A stretch of DNA of 64,000 nt from Thermanaerothrix solaris (GTDB lineage Bacteria; Chloroflexota; Anaerolineae; Anaerolineales; Anaerolineaceae). The stretch covers positions 434,001 through 498,000 of the forward strand of contig NZ_JAUHMF010000001.1 in NCBI RefSeq assembly GCF_032334255.1. Reading direction: 5' to 3'. Below, piece after piece: positions 48,071 through 56,815 of the stretch. A program made the position numbers and the translations under genes. Every line of letters starts with the position of its first letter. Position 1 is the stretch's first letter. The notes below the pieces were generated by a model, which worked only from the letters and a program-made list of their open reading frames with translations, did not search any database and was not told where the DNA came from.

Positions 48071-50623
48071 GTGCCGATCTCGAAGTTACATGCCCTTATC
48101 GAGGCTTGGTTAAGTCACCCCAGATATTCTGAGGGCATACGCTTTCGAGTTACCCTCCCAGCTCAACCCGGCCAAGCCCATCCCGTACCCCCAACAATAC
48201 CGAACACTCTGCGTCAGGCCTTGGAAAAGTTGGGGATTTACAATCTATATCTTCACCAAATATCTGCCTGGCAAAGCGCCCTTAGCGGTGAACATATAAT
48301 GATTGCCGCTGGCGTTGGTAGTGGAAAGTCTCTTTGTTACCATCTTCCAGTATTACATTCCTGGTTAGAAACACCAAACGCTACAGCGTTATATTTATTC
48401 CCCACCAAGGCATTGGCGTACGACCAATACCAATTTCTTCAAACCTTTCTGGATGCCCTCCCTTTTTCGCCCACCGAAAGAAAATCATTCAAGAAGCACA
48501 TTGTTACCTACGACGGAGATTCCACACCCTCTCAACGCAAGCGGAGTCGCGAAATTGCCCGTTTGCTTTTAACGAATCCGGATATGCTTCATTACGGCAT
48601 TCTTCCCTACCATCCGTATTGGCAGGAATTTCTAGCGAACTTAAAATATATAATCCTTGACGAAGCACATCTTTATCGTGGCGCTTTTGGTTCTCATGTT
48701 GCCAATCTCATTCGCCGACTAAAACGCATTGCAGCATTATACGGTGCAAACCCGAGATTTTTAATGACCTCTGGCACTATTGGCAATCCATTAGAATTAG
48801 CCCAAACTCTGATTGAAGCCCCTGTAACCCTTATCAGCAATGATACTGCACCAAAACCGGAACGTCATTTACTCTTTTACAATCCCCCCTTTGAAAATGA
48901 GGTCACTGGCATCCGCCGTGATGCTACCGATGAAGTTCTCGCTCTAGCGCAGGAATTGTTAGATCACAATGTGCAAACCTTAGTTTTTCTCAATTCACGG
49001 CGAGGAGTAGAAATTGCCCTACGCACATTACGTGAAAGCCTCCCTAACACCGAGGGCATTGAGGCTTATCGTAGCGGTTATCTACCCCAGGATCGTCGTT
49101 GGATCGAGCAAAGCCTTCGCGAACAAACCAACCGCCTGGTTTTCACCACCAATGCCCTGGAACTTGGAGTTGACATTGGGGGCGTTGAAGCCATTATCAT
49201 GATTGGTTATCCGGGTTCGGTAACTGCATATACCCAGCGCATTGGGCGCGCTGGTCGCAAAGGTCAACCTGCCTTAGGCCTCTTGATCGCGTCCGATAAT
49301 CCCTTAGATCAGTATATTATTCATCATCCCGAACATGTGCTTGAGCGCCTTCCTGAAAAGGTCATTCTCAACCCCGATAATCCCGTCATTCTTTACCAAC
49401 ACCTAAAGTGTGCCAGTTATGAGAAGCCTTTCGAAGCAGGTGAATCGTTCGGCGCCCTCACGTGGGAGACGATTGAACCTTATATCAATGTGCTCGCTCA
49501 TCAAGGCATTCTACGTTCGTCGTTTAACCGATTTACATGGTTAGATAAAACCCAACCTCACCGCGAAACATCTTTGCGCGGCAGTGCCCACTCCACTATC
49601 AAACTTCATGTCCAGGCTGCCCCTACCACCTCACTTCTCGGCGAAGTAGACTACGAGAGTGCTTACTGGATGGTGCATCCCGGTGCTATCTACCTCCACC
49701 GGGGAGATGTTTATGGGGTTGAAACCTTAGACTTAGAATCTGGTAAGGCATCTCTTAAACCCACTCATTCGGACTATTATACTGAGCCATTGCTTGAAAC
49801 ACAGGTCACGGCTTATAAAGCATGGGAATCGCAAGATTTTTCCTGGGGTACACACGCCTGCGGTGAATTACACCTAACCACCTGGCTCAAAGGATTTAAA
49901 AAGCGTTCTTGGGACGATCATACGGTTTTGGAACAGGTATCTCTAGACTTTCCCCCGCTAACTCTCGAGACCACAGGATACTGGCTTAGCCTAAATTCCC
50001 GCACCGTCAAACAATTAGTAGACCAAGGACTTTGGACCAATACACCCAATAATTACGGTCCCAATTGGGAGCAGCAGCGCCAACTCGCCCGCGCACGCGA
50101 CCACTATACCTGTCAGCAGTGTGGTGCGCGTGAGAATGGAAACGCATTTCACGTTCATCATCGGGTTCCTTTTCGTCGTTTTTCCTCTCCCGAGGAGGCA
50201 AATCACCTCGAAAATCTAATCACGCTTTGCCCGCGTTGCCATCGTCGCTTGGAGAAGGCAGTCTGGATCCGAAGCGGGCTTTCGGCCGTGCGGCACCTCT
50301 TACATCATTTAGCCCCTTTATTTGTCCTCTGTGATCATCATGATCTTGGCTCATTTATGGAACCGCGTTCTAAATTAAGTCATAACCAACCCACCTTGGT
50401 TTTTTATGATACATTTCAGGGTGGGCTGGGTTATGCCTTGCAATTTTTTGATCGCCATAAAGATTGGTTTGAGAGCGCTTTCGAGGTCATCACTCATTGC
50501 ACATGTCAGAATGGCTGTCCATCCTGCGTCGGTCCAGCCCCTGAACAAGGAAGCGGGGGAAAAGAAGAAGCCAAAGCTATCCTCCGCGCCATCTTAGAAG
50601 TTAAGCCGGCCTTCCATGGATGA
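48071..50623 (+). CDS. mrfA: MrfA/YprA-type DEAD/DEAH helicase with embedded HNH domain and DUF1998
   Basis: An 850-residue superfamily 2 helicase. Motif I is AGVGSGKSLCYHLP (near residue 80), motif II ILDEAHLY, motif III TSGTIGN, then LVFLNSRRGVE and the C-terminal helicase motifs NALELGVDIGG and YTQRIGRAGRKGQPALG. A C-terminal DUF1998 region has four Cys (HCTCQNGCPSCVG) that in MrfA bind zinc. Between them, about residues 680-730, is an HNH-type module: CQQCG, FHVHHRVPF, NLITLCPRCHRRL. MrfA of Bacillus subtilis acts with MrfB in repair of mitomycin-type DNA damage. GTG start with GGAG six bases upstream. It overlaps mrfB by 8 bases. Confidence 0.85.
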   Translation: MPISKLHALIEAWLSHPRYSEGIRFRVTLPAQPGQAHPVPPTIPNTLRQALEKLGIYNLYLHQISAWQSALSGEHIMIAAGVGSGKSLCYHLPVLHSWLETPNATALYLFPTKALAYDQYQFLQTFLDALPFSPTERKSFKKHIVTYDGDSTPSQRKRSREIARLLLTNPDMLHYGILPYHPYWQEFLANLKYIILDEAHLYRGAFGSHVANLIRRLKRIAALYGANPRFLMTSGTIGNPLELAQTLIEAPVTLISNDTAPKPERHLLFYNPPFENEVTGIRRDATDEVLALAQELLDHNVQTLVFLNSRRGVEIALRTLRESLPNTEGIEAYRSGYLPQDRRWIEQSLREQTNRLVFTTNALELGVDIGGVEAIIMIGYPGSVTAYTQRIGRAGRKGQPALGLLIASDNPLDQYIIHHPEHVLERLPEKVILNPDNPVILYQHLKCASYEKPFEAGESFGALTWETIEPYINVLAHQGILRSSFNRFTWLDKTQPHRETSLRGSAHSTIKLHVQAAPTTSLLGEVDYESAYWMVHPGAIYLHRGDVYGVETLDLESGKASLKPTHSDYYTEPLLETQVTAYKAWESQDFSWGTHACGELHLTTWLKGFKKRSWDDHTVLEQVSLDFPPLTLETTGYWLSLNSRTVKQLVDQGLWTNTPNNYGPNWEQQRQLARARDHYTCQQCGARENGNAFHVHHRVPFRRFSSPEEANHLENLITLCPRCHRRLEKAVWIRSGLSAVRHLLHHLAPLFVLCDHHDLGSFMEPRSKLSHNQPTLVFYDTFQGGLGYALQFFDRHKDWFESAFEVITHCTCQNGCPSCVGPAPEQGSGGKEEAKAILRAILEVKPAFHG

Positions 50624-51878
50624 AGAACTCTTAAGACGATTCGAGGCGCTGGGAATTCATCGCGGTTTCCCTCTAAAGGGTAACACCGAAAACCACACCT
50701 CCCGCATGATGCAAGGCATAGAAACCGCCATTCCAACAGGAAAGTTCCTGGAAGAACGCCTCCATTCGGTATTCCTATTAGAGCACATTTATCGCAGTGG
50801 TTACCTCCATGGGAAAATATCGCTCGAAATAAATCCCGAGGCACCAATCTACGCCGGTTTTATCAATAGCGAATCCATCGTCTCTCACACACAATTGCTG
50901 TTTTTAGATGTCGAGACCTCGAGCCTCAGCCCCGGATCAGGCACTCTTGTTTTTCTGGTTGGGTTGGGCTATTGGACTTCTGAGGGCTACCATACCCACC
51001 AAGTATTTCTCAACGAACCAGGGGACGAACTTTCGTTTTTGGCCTATCTCGATGATCTGCTTGGTCGGTATCCGGTTTTGGTCACCTTCAATGGCCTAGC
51101 CTTTGACCTTCCCATCCTAAATCAACGCTTCTTGGTCAATGGCATCCGCTCAGAGATTCTAAAAAAACACCATCTTGACGTCCTGAAACTGGCTAGACGG
51201 CTTTGGCGCAAGCGTTATCCCTCACGACGGCTGGCGTTCCTTGAGCAGGAAGTCTTGGGATTCGCGCGAAGTGAGGAAGAAATTCCGTCTTGGATGGTCC
51301 CAGAGATTTATGTGCATTATCTAATGCAGGGGGAAACTCAACATTTACCGGGAGTCTTTTATCACAACGAAATGGACATTCTTTCACTTGCCGGTTTGTT
51401 TTTATATATTGAAAACCTGCTTCATAACCCTCGCAGTTGGAACAATTTGTCTGCGGGTGAGATTTATGGGTTGATCACTGAAATGGAGCGTCAGAACCGC
51501 AATACAGAGAATCTCATTGCTTTCCTAAATACAATGCTCAAAGATTTTAAGGATCAAGAAAGCGAACCTTCTGAATCTGCCCATCTGCTTCTCACAGCCG
51601 GACGAATTTTCAAGCGTTACGGGATGCTCTCCCAAGCTCTCCATTGCTGGGAAAAAGCCGCCCAAAGGGAGTCTATTGACGCCTGTCTAGAACTTTCGCG
51701 GCACTATGAACGTAACCAGAGTGACCTTGTAAGTGCCTTAGCCTGGGTAGATCGCGCGATCAAAATCCTAGATGCTCACCCTGGCCCGTCCCACAAAGGA
51801 CGCTTTTCGATGCTTTCACAACGTCGTCTCAGATTATTAACCTTAATGGGCAAGGGAAGACAGTCCAATGCCACGTGA
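50616..51878 (+). CDS. mrfB: MrfB/YprB-type 3'-5' exonuclease with TPR-like tail
   Basis: A 420-residue protein with an RNase H-like DEDDh exonuclease domain: Asp98 and Glu100 in FLDVETSSLSPGSG, Asp164 in FNGLAFDLPILNQRF, and His250 and Asp254 in YHNEMDILSLAGL. The C-terminal 120 residues are helical with TPR character (HLLLTAGRIFKRYGMLSQAL, HCWEKAAQRESID). This is the layout of YprB/MrfB, the nuclease partner of the MrfA helicase in excision of interstrand or mitomycin adducts. It overlaps mrfA by 8 bases and the methyltransferase by 11 bases. Confidence 0.85.
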   Translation: MDEELLRRFEALGIHRGFPLKGNTENHTSRMMQGIETAIPTGKFLEERLHSVFLLEHIYRSGYLHGKISLEINPEAPIYAGFINSESIVSHTQLLFLDVETSSLSPGSGTLVFLVGLGYWTSEGYHTHQVFLNEPGDELSFLAYLDDLLGRYPVLVTFNGLAFDLPILNQRFLVNGIRSEILKKHHLDVLKLARRLWRKRYPSRRLAFLEQEVLGFARSEEEIPSWMVPEIYVHYLMQGETQHLPGVFYHNEMDILSLAGLFLYIENLLHNPRSWNNLSAGEIYGLITEMERQNRNTENLIAFLNTMLKDFKDQESEPSESAHLLLTAGRIFKRYGMLSQALHCWEKAAQRESIDACLELSRHYERNQSDLVSALAWVDRAIKILDAHPGPSHKGRFSMLSQRRLRLLTLMGKGRQSNAT

Positions 51879-52434
51879 AGACGCTGAACGCTGGAATGCG
51901 CGTTATCGCGAATCCAGTAATATCCCAATCGATGTCCCGCGGGATTTACTAGTGAACTTTTCCCATTTACTCCCCACCTCGGGTTGGGGTTTAGATATAG
52001 CCACCGGTCGAGGGGCTAATGCAATCTTCTTATCTCAACGCGGCCTAGAGGTCGTGGCCATTGATATATCCTGGGTGGCGCTTTATTCCACACACCTCCG
52101 TTGGCCATCGCTTCACCTTATATTAGCCGATCTAACCGAATATCCGCTACCCTGCCGAGAGTTCGACGTTATCCTCAATTTTTACTACCTAGACCGTTCA
52201 CTTTTTCCCTTGTTTTCTTCTCGCCTTAAGTCTGGAGGTTTGCTGTTTATCGAAACCCTGACGGAAAAAATGGAAGAGATCTTTCCCAACCGCATAGACC
52301 CCATGTATCTACTCCGAGAAGGTGAACTCTATAACATCTTTTGCGATTGGGAAATTCTTTACTATAATGAAGGCGTAACCCAAGGACATTCAGGGTTGAA
52401 GGCAATTGCAAGCCTAGTCGCCCGAAAGCCGTAA
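51868..52434 (+). CDS. class I SAM-dependent methyltransferase (TehB-like)
   Basis: A 188-residue methyltransferase. It opens with AERWNARYRES, common in TehB/UbiE-like enzymes. SAM motif I is GLDIATGRGANAIFLSQRG (about residues 41-59), followed by VVAIDISWVAL and the motif IV region FDVILNFYYLDRSLFP. The substrate is unknown. Its 11-base overlap with mrfB suggests co-translation with the repair pair, which may be chance or may point to detoxification of a DNA-damaging compound. Confidence 0.8.
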   Translation: MPREDAERWNARYRESSNIPIDVPRDLLVNFSHLLPTSGWGLDIATGRGANAIFLSQRGLEVVAIDISWVALYSTHLRWPSLHLILADLTEYPLPCREFDVILNFYYLDRSLFPLFSSRLKSGGLLFIETLTEKMEEIFPNRIDPMYLLREGELYNIFCDWEILYYNEGVTQGHSGLKAIASLVARKP

Positions 52435-52447
52435 CGCGGAGAGAGGA

Positions 52448-52786
52448 ATGAAAGAATCGGCCATTTTACGGCTACGCAAAGCCATTATCCAGCAAAAGAC
52501 GGTTCACCTGGATGAGCCAACGCATTGCCTACTGTGCCGTCGGGCTTATGAGCAATTCCAAGATTATGCCGCTTTTATAGCCACGCAGAGCGTCGCAGCG
52601 CTCCAAGGTCATCCTAAGAGCGAAGCTTACCCTCATGCCGAGCGGCTTGAAACAGCGATCAGGCAACTTGAAACTTCCCTCGATCCCGAAGATGTCCGTT
52701 TTTTCCGCCTTCTAATTAAAGCCAAGCAACAATTGGACACAATTGGTTCATTGATTAACGAGGTTCTACAAGAAAGAGAGTCCTGA
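52448..52786 (+). CDS. small helical protein of unknown function
   Basis: A 112-residue mostly helical, soluble protein with one CxxC pair (THCLLCRRAYEQF). I do not recognise a family. It starts 14 bases after the methyltransferase with GGAGAGAGG upstream of the ATG and overlaps the next gene by 1 base, so it is a genuine member of the mrfAB transcript. Confidence 0.6.
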   Translation: MKESAILRLRKAIIQQKTVHLDEPTHCLLCRRAYEQFQDYAAFIATQSVAALQGHPKSEAYPHAERLETAIRQLETSLDPEDVRFFRLLIKAKQQLDTIGSLINEVLQERES

Positions 52787-53088
52787 TGCCCCCTAACCCA
52801 CCTGGCTATGAAGAAGTCTACCGTGCCAACGGTCGCCTCCATGCCGACATTATTCGTGGTTTCCTGGAGGCCGCCGGCTTCACCGTAGTGTTGTATCAAG
52901 AAAGCGCCGGGGCAGTCTACGGGTTAACTGTCGGACCGCTCGGCGAAGTTCGGATTTTTGTTCCCTCCGCGCAAGCGGCCGAAGCCCGGGCACTTCTCGC
53001 GGCGATGGACCGTGGCGAAACCAACGCCTCAGAAGAGGACGAGGTTGATCTCGATGAAACGCCATCTGACCCCGCCTCACCTCACTAA
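52786..53088 (+). CDS. DUF2007-like small protein
   Basis: A 100-residue protein with the DUF2007 (putative signal-transducing) pattern: EEVYRANGRLHADIIRGFLE, then AAGFTVVLYQESAGAVYG and EVRIFVPSAQAAEARALLAA, and an acidic C-terminal tail (EEDEVDLDETPSD). Family function is unknown. Start overlaps the previous stop by 1 base (TGATG). Its 3' end overlaps the convergent aminotransferase gene by 12 bases. Confidence 0.7.
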   Translation: MPPNPPGYEEVYRANGRLHADIIRGFLEAAGFTVVLYQESAGAVYGLTVGPLGEVRIFVPSAQAAEARALLAAMDRGETNASEEDEVDLDETPSDPASPH

Positions 53089-53940
53089 ATAAATGGGCTC
53101 AATCATCCGATCCACACTTAGATCATATAAGCGCGCGATGGTTTGCGTTATCAAACCTGGGTAGCCATTTCCAATGTCACGCTTATCTACTCGCACTATC
53201 GGCAATACCCCGCGACTGCTGCTGGTGATAAATGCTTCCTCAATTGTTCCTAAGTCGTTAATGGTTATCGGGCAAAAGAGGATCGGAAACCCCGCCCGCT
53301 GAGTTGTATTGATAACTATCGAACGCGTCACACCTGGCAGTATATCTTTGCCCGCCGTAAAAATTTGCCCTTTCTTCACCGCAAAAAAGTTACTCGATAA
53401 GCCTTCTAATATCTCCCCCTGCACATTGACCATTAAGATTTCGTTGATTCGGGGATGTTGTTTTAATTCCTGTTCCCGAAACGAAACTGTTTGGTGAATA
53501 AACTGACTGGATTTAGCCTCGGGCTGATGGCGGGTTAGAATCCGAGTGATTGCCCAGGCACCTTCTTGAAAAAGCCAATCCGCAGGAACTGCCAACGGTT
53601 CAACCAAGATGTAACACCCCGGTATTTCCTCAGCCACAGGCACAAGTAAGCGCACTCGATAATTTTCACTCATACCCGCATGAGTAATCGCCGTGTAAAT
53701 ACCCAACCGAAGTGCCTCCCGGGGTAAAGATATAGAATAACCCTGTAAAAATGCCGTTCTCTCTAAGCGCTGAAAGTGTGTTTCCAGGGCTAGGGCATAA
53801 TACCCCCGAAACGTACGAAATGTGGTATATGCCCCGGGTGGAAACTCAAGCGTAATAGCATCCAGCGTTCCTTCCCGCTGTCCCAAATTTTTTAGTTGCA
53901 ATGTCTTAAGATCCAAAAACCAGATCGAAACCATCCCCAT
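53077..53940 (-). CDS. class IV aminotransferase (aminodeoxychorismate lyase/BCAT-like)
   Basis: A 287-residue PLP enzyme of the fold-type IV family. It has the N-terminal FPPGAYTTFRTFRGYYALAL, HFQRLERTAFLQG, the lysine region PEAKSSQFIHQTVSFREQEL, NEILMVNVQGEILEGLSSNF and the cofactor loop ILPGVTRSIVI. Family members are PabC, BCAT and D-amino acid transaminases; this one cannot be assigned to one of these by eye. ATG 53940 is preferred to TTG 53946. A minus-strand GGGCTATAAT (53973-53982) about 33 bases upstream suggests a separate promoter from the molybdenum operon. Confidence 0.78.
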   Translation of the reverse strand: MGMVSIWFLDLKTLQLKNLGQREGTLDAITLEFPPGAYTTFRTFRGYYALALETHFQRLERTAFLQGYSISLPREALRLGIYTAITHAGMSENYRVRLLVPVAEEIPGCYILVEPLAVPADWLFQEGAWAITRILTRHQPEAKSSQFIHQTVSFREQELKQHPRINEILMVNVQGEILEGLSSNFFAVKKGQIFTAGKDILPGVTRSIVINTTQRAGFPILFCPITINDLGTIEEAFITSSSRGVLPIVRVDKRDIGNGYPGLITQTIARLYDLSVDRMIEPIYLVR

Positions 53941-53981
53941 TGCCAACCAACCTCAGAGACTAAATTGGCCTTATTATAGCC

Positions 53982-54605
53982 CTAATCTGCCCCCGAAGAA
54001 TGGGGAGGTTTCATCTGCTCATAATCTTCTGGCGTATCCAAATCCTGGATGACGCTTGGAGTGTTGACAACTAGATAATCAATTTCATCCGCGTGACGGG
54101 CAAGAAAATCCCGTAAAGTTTGTTCCGCCGGTAATGTAATGAGTTCGCTCCATAAACGACGATCCACCAGCCAGGGATGCCCCCGCCGCATCTGGTAACT
54201 CGGCACAACCAGCAGTGATTTTTGCTCGGTATACCGCTTGACCAATTGAGTAATAACATCTTGCTGAATTTGAGGTTGATCGCCCAAAACGATCAGCGCT
54301 GCCTCAAGATCTTGGGGAAGGTGTGTGAGCCCTACTTTCAGGGACGAAATCATCTCCCCTTCCGCAAACTCGGGATTGTGTACCCATTGAATGGGAAAGG
54401 ACAACGCCTTCAATAAATTTTCCACTTGCTCGCGATATCCTCCTGTAACAACCTCAATACTCTTTATCCCTGCCTCCCACAGCGTCACGACGACGTGCTC
54501 CAGCACTTTACGCTCCCCCCAGGGCAACAAGAGTTTCGGTGCCCCCATCCGCCGCGAGAGCCCGGCAGCCAAAACCACTGCACCGATCTTCACCCCTGCT
54601 CCCAT
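53982..54605 (-). CDS. MocA-like molybdenum cofactor nucleotidyltransferase
   Basis: A 207-residue NTP transferase: AVVLAAGLSRRMGAPKLLLP at the N-terminus, VVTGGYREQVENLL, AALIVLGDQPQ and RGHPWLVDRRLW. The pattern fits MocA (CTP:molybdopterin cytidylyltransferase), which makes the MCD form of the cofactor needed by xanthine dehydrogenase-type enzymes. A second MocA domain is fused to YqeC in the gene just upstream, so there are two related transferases in tandem; one may use another nucleotide or cofactor. ATG 54605 lies 7 bases after the previous stop with AGGAGG very close. Confidence 0.8.
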   Translation of the reverse strand: MGAGVKIGAVVLAAGLSRRMGAPKLLLPWGERKVLEHVVVTLWEAGIKSIEVVTGGYREQVENLLKALSFPIQWVHNPEFAEGEMISSLKVGLTHLPQDLEAALIVLGDQPQIQQDVITQLVKRYTEQKSLLVVPSYQMRRGHPWLVDRRLWSELITLPAEQTLRDFLARHADEIDYLVVNTPSVIQDLDTPEDYEQMKPPHSSGAD

Positions 54606-54612
54606 AGCCTCC

Positions 54613-55947
54613 TTACCCCATTCTCTGAACTTGCTCCCAATCCTCAGGTTGGTCAATATCCAATAGAACACGCTCATCAAACCATTCCAAGGGTAATACC
54701 GGGAACTGACCGAAAATCGCCCTTCCTCCTACATCACCTTGCAACTGCCTTAACGCAGGAAAGGTTACTTGATCGAATAAAACTGGATTAGCGCGATGCC
54801 CTCTAACAAAGGGAGCTACAATTGGCGCTAGCGTGTGCGCATGTTGGTCTCTGAGAGCGCGTATAAGTTCCACAGAAAGATAGGGCTGATCACTTAACAA
54901 AAAGACTGCTCCTCCGACACCCTTTGGTAATGCCTCCAGGCCACACGCCACCGAGGTAGAAACTCCGTTGGGCCATCTGGGGTTGACCACAATACGCACT
55001 GGCAGGTCAGCCAGCACTTGCTGGATGGGTTCAATCCAAGCCCCTACCACCACAATCACCGGAGAAAGGTGTGCACCTAAGGCAGTTTCCACAATCCATC
55101 GGATAAGGGGTTTCCCCTTCCACGACAATAACTGCTTAGGAATCCCAAGCCGCTGGGATGCCCCCGCTGCTAGAACTATGCCCGCAATAGGCTCATAAAC
55201 GGCGACAACAGCATCCTCACCGCCATGAATGACATTACCCAACACAACCGCATCATAAGATTCATGAAGGAGCGGCACATTTTGCAAAAGAAGAGTTTGA
55301 TCCTCCGGTTTGCATTCGTCCCACTGGTTAAAAAGTACTATTCGGCGCGCATGCTGCGGAATATTTTTCAAGCCACCTTGGGGGTGTAGTAGATATGCGA
55401 TCAAAGCGGTAGGTGTTACTGGCTGACCAAGAGGCAAACCCGCCCGTTGGCTAAAAATTTCGGGACGAAAGACAGTAGAGTCATTCAAAGGTTTGCCTAA
55501 CCCCGAGAGACCACAAACCACTATAACTGTATCTACCCAATCGGGAATGGGGGGTTCATGCTCTGCAGGGGCTTTAAGTGGACGCATCCGCGAGCCATCG
55601 GCTTCAATAATAACCGGAAGATTTAACCTTTCGGCATGAGAGTATACCTGGTTTAATACATCAGGCGTTAGACCGATGAGTCGTCCACTTTCTCGTTCAA
55701 CCCCTGTAATTAGCGTGACTCCATCCCCCAGGGAGGCAAAGATTTCGTCTACCTCTTCGCGTGATTCAACGATCACATGATAATCGGCTAGTGCGGCCTG
55801 AGAACGGCCTAGATGAGCACTGTTAGTGAGAATGACAGATCCTTCCAAGGAACGGGCGAGAGCGAACAGCGTGGTCGTTTTACCCCCGGCGCCAACCAAC
55901 GCCACTTTAGAACGTTCAGAAATTCTTAAGGCATGCTTTAAATTCAT
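54613..55947 (-). CDS. mocA: YqeC-MocA fusion protein
   Basis: A 444-residue fusion. Residues 1-245 form the YqeC domain, a putative selenium-dependent hydroxylase accessory ATPase (ALVGAGGKTTTLFALAR, VILTNSAHLG, VIIEADGSRMRPLKAPAEHE, VVVCGLSGLGKPLND). Residues 250-440 form a MocA-type nucleotidyltransferase (IAGIVLAAGASQRLGIPKQL, LSDQPYLSVELI, HRANPVLFDQ). YqeC and YqeB families are known from operons of selenium-dependent molybdenum hydroxylases. It overlaps yqeB by 4 bases. Fusion joins two steps of the same cofactor-insertion path. Confidence 0.85.
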   Translation of the reverse strand: MNLKHALRISERSKVALVGAGGKTTTLFALARSLEGSVILTNSAHLGRSQAALADYHVIVESREEVDEIFASLGDGVTLITGVERESGRLIGLTPDVLNQVYSHAERLNLPVIIEADGSRMRPLKAPAEHEPPIPDWVDTVIVVCGLSGLGKPLNDSTVFRPEIFSQRAGLPLGQPVTPTALIAYLLHPQGGLKNIPQHARRIVLFNQWDECKPEDQTLLLQNVPLLHESYDAVVLGNVIHGGEDAVVAVYEPIAGIVLAAGASQRLGIPKQLLSWKGKPLIRWIVETALGAHLSPVIVVVGAWIEPIQQVLADLPVRIVVNPRWPNGVSTSVACGLEALPKGVGGAVFLLSDQPYLSVELIRALRDQHAHTLAPIVAPFVRGHRANPVLFDQVTFPALRQLQGDVGGRAIFGQFPVLPLEWFDERVLLDIDQPEDWEQVQRMG

Positions 55948-56765
55948 GCCCAGTCATCACTATAAAGAACAGATCTAAGAGTCGAAACTGAGAGGATGGC
56001 CGTCAGGGCAGCCCCACCAATTGCTAAGGATTTATCTGAAACCAGGTAACAGTACTTAGGATTCTGCCGTGGATCCACATCCCCGATTTTCATCCCCTGG
56101 GTTACATACAGCCCATCTGCCACCAAACCCCGAACCACACCATCAAAAGGAGCAAGAACTTTATGCCCGTTTATGGTAGCGATCGGTTGACCTTGCTTAA
56201 CTAGATCGCCAATTTCAACACAAGCGGTTAAAACCCCTGCCACCGGTGCCCGCAATACTCGCTGAGCATCATACCCCCCTACGCTCTCGGGAATTCCTGT
56301 ATCCGGTTCAGTACTACCTTCCCAATAAAGGCGCCCCAGCGTATGCCCTCGCATGGACTCTATAACCACATGGCAATCTTGGCCGGCTACAAAACCGGGG
56401 CCAATTCCGATCACCAATGGCGCGGCAGGGTGAGGCAAATCTGAACCCTTTTTGGTTAGACGGGCATCCACAAGCACATGGGGTTTGAACCAAAAACGTG
56501 CTTTTGCCTCTGGGTCTACCATCACCGGTACATCACCGCGCAAAAAGCATTCTCGGGCTTCCTCCGCAGTGGCAACCCGGTGTGCTAAGATTTCCTCCAC
56601 ATGGGTGACTCCGGCATAAATGGCCTCGGCAAAAGCCACTTTACGCCGTACAACTAGAGGCTTTTCTAATTCAGTCACCAAAACCCAGAAGCCAGCCTGG
56701 TGCAACCGCATCACCACGCCGCTTCCCAGATCACCACCACCGCGCACCAAAACCCGTAACGGCAT
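55944..56765 (-). CDS. yqeB: YqeB-type selenium-dependent molybdenum hydroxylase accessory protein
   Basis: A 273-residue protein of the EF2563/YqeB family. N-terminal Rossmann-like start VLVRGGGDLGSGVVMRLHQA, then TELEKPLVVRRKVAFAEAIY, VDARLTKKGSD, IGIGPGFVAGQDCHVVIESM, and a lipoyl-like beta module near the end (VEIGDLVKQGQPIATINGHK). The family is implicated in putting selenium or sulfur on the Mo cofactor, although the chemistry is unproven. ATG 56765; the gene follows the Mo-subunit gene after a 50-base gap containing a hairpin. Confidence 0.82.
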   Translation of the reverse strand: MPLRVLVRGGGDLGSGVVMRLHQAGFWVLVTELEKPLVVRRKVAFAEAIYAGVTHVEEILAHRVATAEEARECFLRGDVPVMVDPEAKARFWFKPHVLVDARLTKKGSDLPHPAAPLVIGIGPGFVAGQDCHVVIESMRGHTLGRLYWEGSTEPDTGIPESVGGYDAQRVLRAPVAGVLTACVEIGDLVKQGQPIATINGHKVLAPFDGVVRGLVADGLYVTQGMKIGDVDPRQNPKYCYLVSDKSLAIGGAALTAILSVSTLRSVLYSDDWA

Positions 56766-56787
56766 TACGCAATTCCTCTTTGACAGA

Positions 56788-56809
56788 GGGGACGGGAAAT
56801 CCCGTCCCC
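56788..56809 (-). repeat. GC-rich hairpin between Mo-hydroxylase subunit and yqeB
   Basis: GGGGACGGG (56788-56796) pairs with CCCGTCCCC (56801-56809) around a 4-base loop. No T-run follows on the minus strand. It may lower expression of the maturation genes relative to the structural subunits. Confidence 0.6.
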
Positions 56810-56815
56810 AGGTGT

